A stretch of DNA of 55,352 nt. It comes from an uncultured Prevotella sp. GTDB taxonomy: Bacteria > Bacteroidota > Bacteroidia > Bacteroidales > Bacteroidaceae. This document shows, piece by piece, positions 42,672 to 52,300 of the stretch. Made by a program: the position numbers and the translations under genes. Every line of letters begins with the position of its first letter. Position 1 is the first letter of the stretch. The notes below the pieces were generated by a model, which searched no databases, was not told where the DNA came from, and saw nothing but the letters and a program-made list of their open reading frames with translations. Where the stretch lies: positions 1-55,352 of the forward strand of contig CAKQSF010000014.1 in the NCBI GenBank assembly GCA_934272845.1, in the 5' to 3' direction.

Positions 42672-44706
42672 TCTGCTTTTTGCTGCGCTGTCACTGCTGT
42701 CGCCTTCACCTAATAATGCGGAAGAGGATGAAACACAGTTGCTTCCGCTTTATGAGGGGACGGAAGAGGATGCTATGTCGCTTAACGAGGCAAGCGACCG
42801 TGTGGCGCAACTGCGCGAACAGCCACTTAATATAAATAAAGTAACGGCAGACGAACTACTTTCTATACCGGGAATAGACCTTGCAACAGCCAACAGCATC
42901 ATTCGCTTTCGCAGAAAGTATGGCGATTTTCGCAGTGTGCAGGAACTGGACATGATAGAGGATGTCGATGAAAAAGTAAGTCGTTATTTGTCAACGATGC
43001 TATACGTTGAAACCTCTGATACTATACCTTGGTACAACGCCAAACGTCTTCGTAAAGCCTTTGAGCGGGCAGAACATACCGTTATGTTCACAATGACGGT
43101 GCCAACGTATTACCGTCTGGGCGATAAAGGCTCCGTCTCAGCGTCTGTAACAAACAGTAAACAGGCAGGAGTGTATTTAGGCGACCCTTTGAAGCACTCA
43201 CTACGCTATACCATGAAGGTAGGAAACAATCTGCAATTAAACTTCGCCGGAGGTAAGGCAGCGGGCGAACCATTCTTCTCTTCGGGTAACAATATGGGTT
43301 ATGACCGATATTCTTATAGTCTGATGGCAAAGAATATCGGCATTGCTAATTACGCAATATTAGGCCAATTCCGCGGACAGTTCGGCATGGGACTGGTATT
43401 TAACAACAGTCTTTCTTTTGGAAAACAATCTATGTTGACTTCTATAGGACGTCGCACCACATACTTTGTACCACATACCAGTACGTCAGACTCACGTCAC
43501 ATGCAAGGGGCTGCCGTAACGTTCGATGTGCTGGGAGGAACACTATCAGCATTATTCTCATATAGATACGTAGACGCTACGCTAAACAGTGACAGCCTTA
43601 CCGTGCAGACCGTGCTGACGAGTGCCACGCATCGCACCGCTAAAGATATGGCGAAAAAGAACAACACCACCCAGATGGCAGCAGGACTGCGTATGGAGTA
43701 TGGCGGAATGTTGCATAACGAGTGGGAGTGGAGCCTTGGTGCATCCTTCCTTTATACAGGTTTTAACCGTGAACTAAACCCCATTTACAGCAAGGCTGAC
43801 ACTATAAGCCGTAGTAAAATGTATCGACTTTATTATCCTCAGGGACGTCGTTTCTGGAACGGAGGCATAGACTATAAACTGCAAGCGGGTGCGCTGACCA
43901 TCGTGGGCGAGACCGCAATAAGCGAAAATGGCAGTGTTGCCACGCTTGATAATATTATATATAATGCGTCCCGCCGATTGTCCTTAACGGCTGTAGGGCG
44001 CATATACCCTTACCGTTATCATGCCCTTTATGGTTCAGCCTTTGGTGATAGTCGCAATGTAAGTAATGAACGGGGAGTACTTCTAGGGGCACACATTACG
44101 CCAAATAAGCGAATAACAATAGACGCTTACAGTGACCTTGTGCGTTTCCCAGGGCTGCGTTACCGTGTGTATGCGCCCTCCAGTGCGTGGGACAATGCCA
44201 TAGCCATGACGATGCGTCACAGACGCTGGACATACAGCGCACGTTATAGGCTGAAACAGCAGTGGCAGGACGAAGACGTAACAACGCACCGCCTGCGCCT
44301 TAACGCTCAGTACACAGGGCGCAAACTAAGCACACGCACCGCCTGCGAAGCCATTCTTACTGCTGGCAACAGCAACGGATACGTAGTAAACCAATCGCTC
44401 TCATGGCAGTTGCACCGTCGTTATAGCGTCTATGGCATGGTGTCATACTTCGATACCGACGACTATGCCTCTCGCATTTACGTCTATGAGCGTGGCATGC
44501 TTTACAGCATGAACAGTGCTTCTTACTATGGTAACGGCGTGCGTTGTGCCCTCCATGTGCGCGGTGAGTTTACTCCGTGGCTGTTGTCGCAACTAAAGGT
44601 AGGCTGCACAAAATACTTTGACCGTTCAGTTATAGGTACAGCCGACCGTCGCATCTTCTCTTCATCGCAGACAGATATAGACCTGCAGGTGCAAGTAAAG
44701 TTCTGA
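42658..44706 (+). CDS. Helix-hairpin-helix protein with outer-membrane beta-barrel
   Basis: A 682-residue secreted protein. The N-terminus is hydrophobic (signal-like, about 1-18). A ComEA-type helix-hairpin-helix unit follows at about 52-110 (LNINKVTADELLSIPGID, then ANSIIRFRRKYGDFRSVQEL). The rest (about 135-682) has alternating aromatic and polar strands, ending in QVQVKF with a C-terminal Phe, as in outer-membrane barrels. Such HhH-plus-barrel proteins are known in Bacteroidales without an established function. The HhH could bind DNA taken up or held at the surface, which is speculation. It starts inside the NrdJ-tail gene and closes the plus-strand run. Confidence 0.78.
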   Translation: MPLNSLLFAALSLLSPSPNNAEEDETQLLPLYEGTEEDAMSLNEASDRVAQLREQPLNINKVTADELLSIPGIDLATANSIIRFRRKYGDFRSVQELDMIEDVDEKVSRYLSTMLYVETSDTIPWYNAKRLRKAFERAEHTVMFTMTVPTYYRLGDKGSVSASVTNSKQAGVYLGDPLKHSLRYTMKVGNNLQLNFAGGKAAGEPFFSSGNNMGYDRYSYSLMAKNIGIANYAILGQFRGQFGMGLVFNNSLSFGKQSMLTSIGRRTTYFVPHTSTSDSRHMQGAAVTFDVLGGTLSALFSYRYVDATLNSDSLTVQTVLTSATHRTAKDMAKKNNTTQMAAGLRMEYGGMLHNEWEWSLGASFLYTGFNRELNPIYSKADTISRSKMYRLYYPQGRRFWNGGIDYKLQAGALTIVGETAISENGSVATLDNIIYNASRRLSLTAVGRIYPYRYHALYGSAFGDSRNVSNERGVLLGAHITPNKRITIDAYSDLVRFPGLRYRVYAPSSAWDNAIAMTMRHRRWTYSARYRLKQQWQDEDVTTHRLRLNAQYTGRKLSTRTACEAILTAGNSNGYVVNQSLSWQLHRRYSVYGMVSYFDTDDYASRIYVYERGMLYSMNSASYYGNGVRCALHVRGEFTPWLLSQLKVGCTKYFDRSVIGTADRRIFSSSQTDIDLQVQVKF

Positions 44707-44728
44707 TACAGTACATTCTTAGTCCTTG

Positions 44729-45511
44729 TTATCCCATAACGACATCCAGTACCATCATCAGTACGAAACCGATGGCGAAGCCTATAGTGCTGAGATTGCT
44801 GTGTTGGCCGCTAGATGCTTCAGGGATAAGTTCTTCCACAACGACGTAAACCATGGCTCCAGCCGCAAAAGCAAGCATGTAGGGCAGGGCTGGCGTGAGA
44901 AGTGTTGCAAGTAGCAAGACGGCTATGGCACCTATAGGTTCAACTACTCCACTTATCGCTCCTAACAAAAACGATTTCCATCGGCTATTGCCTGCCGCTC
45001 GCATGGGCATAGAGATGATGGCACCCTCAGGAATGTTCTGAATGGCAATGCCCAATGATACCGAAACAGCGCTGGCAAGAGAGATGAGAGTAGCATTGTT
45101 TTCGGCTCCGGCAAACACCACACCAACTGCCATACCCTCGGGCAGGTTATGTATGGTAACTGCAAGGGATAGCATTGCGGTCTTTGACAGATGAGACTTG
45201 ATGCCCTCTGGTTTGTCCGTGCCGATATGTAGGTGAGGAGTCAGTCCATCAATAAGTAGCAGAAAGCCAATGCCTATAAGAAATCCCACTGCTGCGGGCA
45301 TTACTGACCATTTGCCGCTGTCTGCTTCCATGTCTATTGCAGGAATGAGCAATGACCATACTGAGGCGGCAACCATTACGCCAGAGGCAAAGCCCAATAA
45401 TGATTTCTGTACTCGTGCGGACATTTCTTCTTTCATCAGAAAAACGAAGGCAGAACCAAGTGTTGTACCTAATAGTGGGATAAGAAGTCCTAAAATCAGT
45501 GTTGTTGTCAT
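44729..45511 (-). CDS. ZIP-family metal transporter
   Basis: A 260-residue inner-membrane protein of the ZIP family, which imports zinc or other divalent metals. About eight hydrophobic segments are seen. The signature helices carry AVTIHNLPEGMAVGV and AIQNIPEGAIISMPMRA, with the H-N-x-P-E-G and Q-N-x-P-E-G metal motifs. A weakly histidine-rich stretch (LTPHLHIG) lies in the cytoplasmic loop at about 90-100. The subfamily resembles GufA/ZupT-like members. It has its own promoter (45596-45626) and stops 22 bp from the convergent barrel gene. Metal preference is unknown. Confidence 0.93.
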   Translation of the reverse strand: MTTTLILGLLIPLLGTTLGSAFVFLMKEEMSARVQKSLLGFASGVMVAASVWSLLIPAIDMEADSGKWSVMPAAVGFLIGIGFLLLIDGLTPHLHIGTDKPEGIKSHLSKTAMLSLAVTIHNLPEGMAVGVVFAGAENNATLISLASAVSVSLGIAIQNIPEGAIISMPMRAAGNSRWKSFLLGAISGVVEPIGAIAVLLLATLLTPALPYMLAFAAGAMVYVVVEELIPEASSGQHSNLSTIGFAIGFVLMMVLDVVMG

Positions 45512-45595
45512 TTTTTATATTATTATCGTTTTTATAATGGTGGTTCTATAAATAGTTACTAAACGAAACCAGCCTTAACATAATCATTTGTGTTG

Positions 45596-45626
45596 CAAAG
45601 GTACTACTAAATATAGAGAATTGCAA
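45596..45626 (-). promoter_or_regulatory. Promoter of the ZIP transporter gene
   Basis: Minus strand: -33 TTG (45624-45626), a 20-bp spacer and -7 TACCTTTG (45596-45603). The leader is about 85 nt. In the gene-free stretch 45512-45822 I see only this promoter and the DUF362 -7 element. No Zur-type palindrome was recognised. Confidence 0.82.
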
Positions 45627-45795
45627 TACCTAATAATGATTCAAAAACATTTACATAGTGACGGCGAAGAAATAAATTGTACCAAGTTATTTTTTTACCG
45701 TCACTTATGTCTTGAACTGCATAATATTTGTGCCGAACAATACAAATGGTAATAAAAAAAGGAAAAATGGTATAGTATAGTTTTTGGAAAAGAAG

Positions 45796-45803
45796 TAACT
45801 TTG
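45796..45803 (+). promoter_or_regulatory. Promoter -7 element of the DUF362 gene
   Basis: TAACTTTG, a full -7 match, 19 bp before the start codon. The -33 position lacks TTTG, and the region upstream is A-rich. Confidence 0.6.
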
Positions 45804-45822
45804 CAGCAGTAATATTACGACT

Positions 45823-46779
45823 ATGAAGAAATTTACTATCATTGCAATGCTGATGCTGTTGGCGTCAGTAGGGACCATGGCACAGGTGTCAAAGGTCTAT
45901 TTTACTAAAGAGATTACGCCAGAGGCGTTAGTGAAAATCTATGAGGCAGTGGGCAGAAAGGCAGAAGGACGCGTTGCCGTGAAAATCTCAACAGGAGAGA
46001 ATGGCGGTCACAACTACTTGAAGCCAACACTAATTCGCGACCTCGTAGAGAAGGTAAACGGCACCATCGTGGAGTGTAACACAGCCTATCCTGGCAACCG
46101 TAACACTACGGCAGCACACTGGGAGACTATACACGCTCACGGATTTGACAGCATTTTCGCCGTGGACATCATGGATGAGTATGGTTCTATACGTATTCCT
46201 GTGAAGGATAAGACGCATATCAAGTATGACATCGTGGGTAACCACCTCGCTAACTACGATTTTATGATAAACCTCGCTCACTTCAAAGGTCACCAGATGG
46301 GAGGCTTCGGAGGCGTGCTGAAGAACGCTTCCATAGGTGTAGCATCGTCATCTGGTAAAGCATACATACACTCTGCTGGCATCACTACCGACGTAAAGGA
46401 TATGTGGAACCATATAAAAGACCAAGACGGTTTCCTCGAATCAATGGCGGCAGCGGCACAAGGCGTGCATAACTACTTTGGTAACGGAGAGAAGATACTT
46501 TACATCAACGTAATGAACAATATGTCAATAGACTGCGACTGTAACTCACACCCTGCGCCACCAGAGTTGAAGGACATGGGAATATTGGCGTCTACCGACC
46601 CCGTAGCGTTAGATCAGGCGTGCCTTGACCTCGTGTTCAACCACGATAGCAAGCCAGGCGACACCGCTAAGCCATTGACTGCACGCATACAGCAGATGCA
46701 CGGCACGCACACAGTGGACTATGCTGAGAAGATAGGTTTGGGCACAAAGAAGTACAAAATAATCAATATAGATAAATAA
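45823..46779 (+). CDS. Exported DUF362-domain protein
   Basis: A 318-residue protein with a signal peptide (MKKFTIIAMLMLLASVGTMA) and a DUF362 domain across most of its length. Family pieces are AVKISTGENGGHNYLKP, NLAHFKGHQMGGFGGVLKNA, and ASTDPVALDQACLDLV. Members often carry ferredoxin-like clusters, but no CxxCxxC pattern is present; two cysteines occur in DCDC near residue 244-246. Export to the periplasm is unusual enough to suggest a role with the TonB receptor downstream, 130 bp away in the same direction. The substrate is unknown. The intervening 22-bp repeat array begins 1 bp after its stop. Confidence 0.82.
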   Translation: MKKFTIIAMLMLLASVGTMAQVSKVYFTKEITPEALVKIYEAVGRKAEGRVAVKISTGENGGHNYLKPTLIRDLVEKVNGTIVECNTAYPGNRNTTAAHWETIHAHGFDSIFAVDIMDEYGSIRIPVKDKTHIKYDIVGNHLANYDFMINLAHFKGHQMGGFGGVLKNASIGVASSSGKAYIHSAGITTDVKDMWNHIKDQDGFLESMAAAAQGVHNYFGNGEKILYINVMNNMSIDCDCNSHPAPPELKDMGILASTDPVALDQACLDLVFNHDSKPGDTAKPLTARIQQMHGTHTVDYAEKIGLGTKKYKIINIDK

Positions 46780-46780
46780 T

Positions 46781-46860
46781 GACAATTGCCAACAACAGTT
46801 ACGACAATTGTCAACAATAGTTACGACAATTGTCAACAAATAGTGTGACAACTGTCAAAC
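46781..46860 (+). repeat. 22-bp tandem repeats between DUF362 and receptor genes
   Basis: Units start at 46781, 46803 and 46825 (22 bp each), with a partial fourth at 46847. Each begins GACAATTGTC or a one-base variant, itself a palindrome. The array begins directly after the DUF362 stop codon and is unrelated in sequence to the arrays at 14385 and 39296. Confidence 0.92.
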
Positions 46861-46909
46861 GAGTATTTTTAAACAAAAAAAAGTATAAGAGCACAGACGT
46901 TATAAAATA

Positions 46910-48766
46910 ATGCAAAAAGGATTAATACTTGCGTTGGCATGCGCCGTGACAGCATCGGCACAGGCACAGCACGATACCACAGCCACCTTGCGTGACGTAG
47001 TGGTTACAGGAACACGTAATGCTACTGACGTTCGCCACCTCCCAATGACGGTATCAGTCATCGGTCATGAGCAGTTGACGGAGCAACATCAGACTTCCGC
47101 CCTGCCGACAGTGATGCAGCAGGTGCCCTCTTTCTTCGTAACTGGACGTTCTATGATGGGTTATGGCGTATCAACAGGAGCGGCAGGAGGCATCAATCTG
47201 CGTGGCATATCGGGTGGAGCAGGGCAGATGCTCGTGCTTATCGATGGTCATCCGCAGTATAACGGTGTGTATGGTCACCCCATAAGCGACAGTTATCAGA
47301 CTATGATGATGGAGCGTGTGGAGGTGTTGCGTGGTCCTGCCTCGGTGCTGTATGGCAGTAACGCCATGGGCGGTGTAATGAATATCGTAACGAGAGGCAT
47401 GGCGAAAGACGGTTCAGAGACTAACGTTAGCCTTGGGGCTGGCAGTTACGGAACGCTGAAAGCGGAAGTATCTAACCAGCAGAAGCTTGGAAAGTTTAGT
47501 AGCACCGTGGCGGCACAGTATGGCAGAACGGACAACCACAGACCCAATATGGGCTTCGAGCAGTATGGTGGTTACGTAAAATTGAACTATGACATTAACG
47601 AACATTGGAACGCATACCTCAATGCTGACGTGACGCACTTTAACTCTTCATACCCAGGAGCCGTTGACAGTCCTATCTATGGAGCAAATCAGTGGATAAC
47701 GCGTGGCGTGGCTTCTGTTGCTGTAGAGAACCGCTACGACCGTACCAGCGGTGCTTTCAGCGTTTATTCTAACTTCGGCAGACATAAGATTGACGATGGA
47801 AGCAGTGACGCTAGCAATCCAACGAAAAGGTATTTCCGTTCAAAGGACGCGTTGACAGGTGTATCATGGTATCAGAGTGCGCAACTCTTTACAGGCAACA
47901 GACTCACTGTTGGCGTTGACTATCAACACATATATGGCAATGCATACTATACCTCAAAGGCTACAGGCGAGGTGCTTGATACGCCAAATAAGCAGAGCGG
48001 CAAGTCGTATCGCAACGAGATAGCAGGCTATGTAGATTTCCGTCAGGACTTGCTCTCATGCCTTACTTTCGATGCAGGCATACGCTTAGACCATCATAAC
48101 GTGACGGGGTCGGAGTGGATACCACAGGTTGGCGTGGTATACAGACCGATATCTACGGGCGAGGTGAAGTTGATGGCAAGCAAAGGATTTCGTAATCCGA
48201 CTATGAGAGAGATGTATCTCTATCCGCCTTCAAATGAAGACTTGGAGCCAGAACGCCTCTGGAACTACGAACTCTCGTGGCGTCAGCGACTGAAGAACTT
48301 TAAGTATGGTGCAAATATATATTATATAAAAGGTGACAACATGATTCAGACGGTGAACCGTCGCAATGTGAACACTGGTGAAATAGAAAACTGGGGTGCG
48401 GAAGTAGAGGTGTCATACCGTATCGATGACCATTGGAACGTGTCTACCAATCACTCATTCCTGCACATGGAACATCCCGTTGTTGCCGCACCTGAGTATA
48501 AAGGCTATCTCGGAGGTAATTATAAGAGTGGCAGATGGGGAGTCATTGCAGGTCTACAGTATATCTCTGGACTTTATACAGAGGTTGGAAAAAATGAGCA
48601 GAAGGAGAATTTCTGTCTGCTCGACGTGACGGTAAATTACCGTCTTCTCAACCAGTGTACGCTGTGGATAAGCGGTGAGAACCTCCTTGCGCAGCGTTAC
48701 GAGATAAACAAAGGCTATCCTATGCCGAGGGCAACGGTGATGGCTGGCGTTGATATTAAGTTCTAA
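46910..48766 (+). CDS. TonB-dependent outer-membrane receptor
   Basis: A 618-residue outer-membrane receptor with a signal peptide ending at about AQAQ. The TonB box region is TLRDVVVTGTR, and the plug (about 30-150) contains GINLRGISGG and VEVLRGPASVLYGSNAMGG. The C-terminal barrel ends in the expected aromatic residue (VDIKF). The N-terminal carboxypeptidase-like domain common in Bacteroidota SusC proteins is absent, and no SusD gene is adjacent, so it is of the BtuB/CirA-like kind for siderophore, cobalamin or metal uptake. Its ligand is unknown. It is downstream of the DUF362 gene and has a strong bidirectional terminator 9 bp after its stop. Confidence 0.93.
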   Translation: MQKGLILALACAVTASAQAQHDTTATLRDVVVTGTRNATDVRHLPMTVSVIGHEQLTEQHQTSALPTVMQQVPSFFVTGRSMMGYGVSTGAAGGINLRGISGGAGQMLVLIDGHPQYNGVYGHPISDSYQTMMMERVEVLRGPASVLYGSNAMGGVMNIVTRGMAKDGSETNVSLGAGSYGTLKAEVSNQQKLGKFSSTVAAQYGRTDNHRPNMGFEQYGGYVKLNYDINEHWNAYLNADVTHFNSSYPGAVDSPIYGANQWITRGVASVAVENRYDRTSGAFSVYSNFGRHKIDDGSSDASNPTKRYFRSKDALTGVSWYQSAQLFTGNRLTVGVDYQHIYGNAYYTSKATGEVLDTPNKQSGKSYRNEIAGYVDFRQDLLSCLTFDAGIRLDHHNVTGSEWIPQVGVVYRPISTGEVKLMASKGFRNPTMREMYLYPPSNEDLEPERLWNYELSWRQRLKNFKYGANIYYIKGDNMIQTVNRRNVNTGEIENWGAEVEVSYRIDDHWNVSTNHSFLHMEHPVVAAPEYKGYLGGNYKSGRWGVIAGLQYISGLYTEVGKNEQKENFCLLDVTVNYRLLNQCTLWISGENLLAQRYEINKGYPMPRATVMAGVDIKF

Positions 48767-48775
48767 AAATACATA

Positions 48776-48832
48776 AAAACGCCCTGCTTGCGTAGCATCA
48801 CTAATGTGTTGCCATTGCAAGCAGGGCGTTTT
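48776..48832. terminator. Bidirectional terminator between receptor and thioredoxin genes
   Basis: A 16-bp perfect stem (48776-48791 with 48817-48832), AAAA and TTTT at its ends, between two convergent genes. It suits both. Confidence 0.93.
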
Positions 48833-48851
48833 CTTATTGTCAAAAAGAAGT

Positions 48852-49166
48852 TTAGAGGTTAGCCTCAAACTTTTCTTTCAGTTTTGCTTTGTTTGCCGCA
48901 CCGACAAACTTATCCACGATCTGACCGTTCTTGAAGAACAGAAGGGTAGGGATGTTGCGTATGCCGAACTCTGCGGCAATCTCTTCACAGTCCTCTACGT
49001 TACACTTTCCAACGATTATCCTACCGTCAAAGTCCTCTGCAAGTTCTGAGATGATAGGCGAAATCATCTTACATGGTCCGCACCATTCTGCCCAAAAGTC
49101 TACTACCAATGGCAGAGCACCGTTCTTTAGTGACTCGAAGTTCTCACTGTTTATTACTACTTCCAT
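48852..49166 (-). CDS. trxA: Thioredoxin
   Basis: A 104-residue thioredoxin, a cytoplasmic dithiol reductant. The active site WCGPC is at W28-C32, in the typical VVDFWAEWCGPCKM context. The cis-proline is in RNIPTLLFFKNG. Length and motif are canonical, with no signal peptide. Its stop is 20 bp from the shared terminator with the receptor gene. The 230-bp stretch upstream (49167-49396) shows no clear promoter or repeat. Confidence 0.97.
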   Translation of the reverse strand: MEVVINSENFESLKNGALPLVVDFWAEWCGPCKMISPIISELAEDFDGRIIVGKCNVEDCEEIAAEFGIRNIPTLLFFKNGQIVDKFVGAANKAKLKEKFEANL

Positions 49167-49396
49167 TGTTTCTTGTTTTTAAATAGTTAATGTTTAGTAA
49201 TGTTAAAAAAATAACTTAATCAATTTTAATATTGTTAGAGTAATGTTGTTTTACGCACTTTTTATCTCATCTTGCTGGCTATTTTGTGGCTATTCATCAG
49301 TCACGATGCTCGCATCGCTCTATCTTCATATCCCCAAAATATCTCAGCAATATGAGGTAAAAACTGCGTAAGTTATTTTTTCAACATTACTTATTA

Positions 49397-52300
49397 TCAA
49401 AATCCGTCGAGTTCGTAGTATTCATCTTCTAACTCTTCGGTAGATTTCTTGTTGTTGTCTTCTATTATTATCTCTTCATCAGAACCGTTGTCCTGCTGTT
49501 TGTCAGTACCATCGTCTATAACTATGGTGTCCTGTTGTTGAGCATTGTTGTCTGGTTCGTTATTGTCTGGCAATGTTATACCATCATCAGCAGGCTCAGT
49601 TTGTGCTGGTTCTGCGTCAGGAACAGTGATGACATCGTTGCCTTCTTCCCTTGCATCGTTGCTTTCCTCCTTTGCGTTCTGTTCAGGAAGCGCAATCTCC
49701 GTGTTCTCTTCGGAAGTTGTCTGTTGCTCAGGTATGTCAATCTCTTGCTCTGAGGTGGTGCTCTCCTTGCCTTCTTGGGTGGTAGTCTGCAGTTCAGGAA
49801 CAGCAATTTCCGTGCCACTATTTGTGTTGACAGTGTCTTGTGGGGTGGTGATGTCAATGCTTTCCTCTGGAGTTACAATCTCTGTATCGGTAGGCAGTGG
49901 CATCAGATCCTCATCATTCAGAGAGTCTTTCTGCTCAGGGGTGATAGGCTTAACTCCACCAGGAGCCACATCCTCTGTTGGGAGAATAGGTTTAACCTCC
50001 TCTTCTTCGCGTGCTTTATCCTCAGCACTGTGCACTGGTTCGTACAGTTGTGTGGTGTTTCTGAGAGGTAGTGGGGCGAAGTTCTTCACGTAGAAGGCGT
50101 CGTAGTCGTTATAACTGTAACGATTGCCCAGCAGTTCCAGGTTCTCCTTACTTATAATAATAGGTCGGCTATTGCCCATGTTACTCTTAATACCTTCCTG
50201 TTGCAGTAACATGTTAGCGTACTGTCGAGCCTCGTTGAAGTTGCGGAACCCACTCACTGTGAGGTGGTGCATGCCGTAAACATCCTCAATTGTGAGGTCG
50301 AAGTTCCTGACAAGGAAGTTCGTGAAGTTGAAGCGCGCCATCTGGAAGAGCAGTTTGTTCTCGTTGATAGAGTCAGGGGCATACGCCATTATGAACATGA
50401 AGTCAGTGTTACGCTCTGTAGAGAACTTCTTATTAGCAATGCTGTCGGTGCCGTCCATCGTCACGTTACGCCTGTTCCATACGTCGGAGAGGTCAAACTT
50501 TGCGCCGTGCAGACGTCTTCCCTCTTTCACACCGTTGATTATCATGCCAGCCATCTCAGCCACCTTGCTCGTAGGATAATCTTTTACCACAGTCTGCATA
50601 GCCTTCATACACTCGCTAACGTTGCCGTCGTTGAGGTGTGTAAGGCCAGAGATAAAGATAAATCTGTCACGGTTGTCGCCAAGTGGGAAACGCTTCTCAG
50701 ATACGGAGTTGTTGGCATACACCTCTGTGAAGCGGTCGGCCTTGAAGGCATCATATGTTGCACCGTAGAGAGAATCCTCCATTTCCTTGCCGAAACGTGC
50801 GTTTTCTGCGAAATAAGGATCCGTCACAACCGTAGTCCATTTAGAGTCAGGACATTCCTTTTTAAGTTTCTCCACGTATTCGTCTGCAGTATTCTTTTCG
50901 TCAAGGCGTGAGTAAAGCAGGAACATGTGGTAATAAACCTCATCCTTAGGGGTAAAGTCTGGATAGTCGTTAATAAGCCTCAAGAATGCCTTTTTGCTCA
51001 AAGGTAGATTGTCCAGTTTATCTTTGAAGATGATAGCAGAGTGTAACAATCCGTCTTTTATTATATTGTTACTCTCTGCCAACGCCTCCTCAGAGAAAGG
51101 AATCTGTGCCATGTAGTATTCTCTCTTGTGGGGATCGTTAACGGCAGAGTCCATTTTCTCCTCCTCTTGGCGCTGCTTTTCCTCTGCAAGATTTATGGAG
51201 TCACGCTGTTCCTGGGTCAGCATGGTGGTGTCAACTTCCTCTGTTTCAAAACCACCGACAACGGTTTTGTTGTATCGTTGCCAGTTATCCGTGTTCTCAC
51301 GTTTGCCCCATTTCTGCGCAAACGCTTGCTTACCCTGCTGCACCAGTTGTGGATTGTAGAAGTACCATGCCTTGTTCTGATTCTGCGTGGTAGGACGTTG
51401 CTGCATATTGTTTGTGGCGTTGCTACCCAGTTTTGCACCGTACTTCTGTTGTCTCTGTTGTGCTTCCACTTCTGCCTTTGCCGCTTCCTCCTCTTTTTCC
51501 TTCTTCTTCAGAGCGTCGATAACGCGGTCTATCGCCTCGTTACGCTGCTTTTCGTCCATCTTTGCAAGCGATTGCAGAGAGTCTTGCAGTTGTATGGCAT
51601 CGGTGTATGGCACCAGTTCGTCCAGCACCTTTGAGCGTTCGGAGAGAATTTTATAGTCGGGCCTATCCTTATCAAGCAGTCCAATGGCCTCTGCATAGCA
51701 GCGTTGAGCATCGCTATATTTCTCCATCTGCCAGTAAAGGTCGCCGAGATGTAACAGCAGTACGCCTTTTTCTATGCCAGAGCGAGTGGCCTTTTTGTTT
51801 CCAGTCTCGTATGCAGCGATAGCGTGGGCTGTGTCTTTCTCAGCCAAATAGATATTACCTATGGCGTAATATACCTGATCAAGGTACTCCTTGTTATTGT
51901 CGTTGCGCGCCATTCTGCGCAGCCTTTTTATCATCTTCTTAGCCTGTCCCTTAGCCGAAACTTCCGTAAGAGATATGCGGGCGTTAAACTCCAACTCATA
52001 AGGAGGGTTCATTCGTATAACCTTTTTAAACGCTTTGTATGCCTCTTTCTTATTATTCATGGCGGCCTCTATCTGTCCTAACAAGAAATACTCGCGTGCC
52101 CTCTGCTTTGAACGCATCTCATGCTTGATGACCTTAACAAGATATTCCTTAGCCTTCGGCAAGTCTTCGCGGTGCAGGTAGTAGTCGCACAGAGTGTAGT
52201 CCCATTCTTTTTGTGCGCGCCAGTCGATGCTGTCACGCTGCATATTGCGGATTACGTCCTCTGCATCATACAGCCAGTCACTCTCAACATAGCATTTCGC

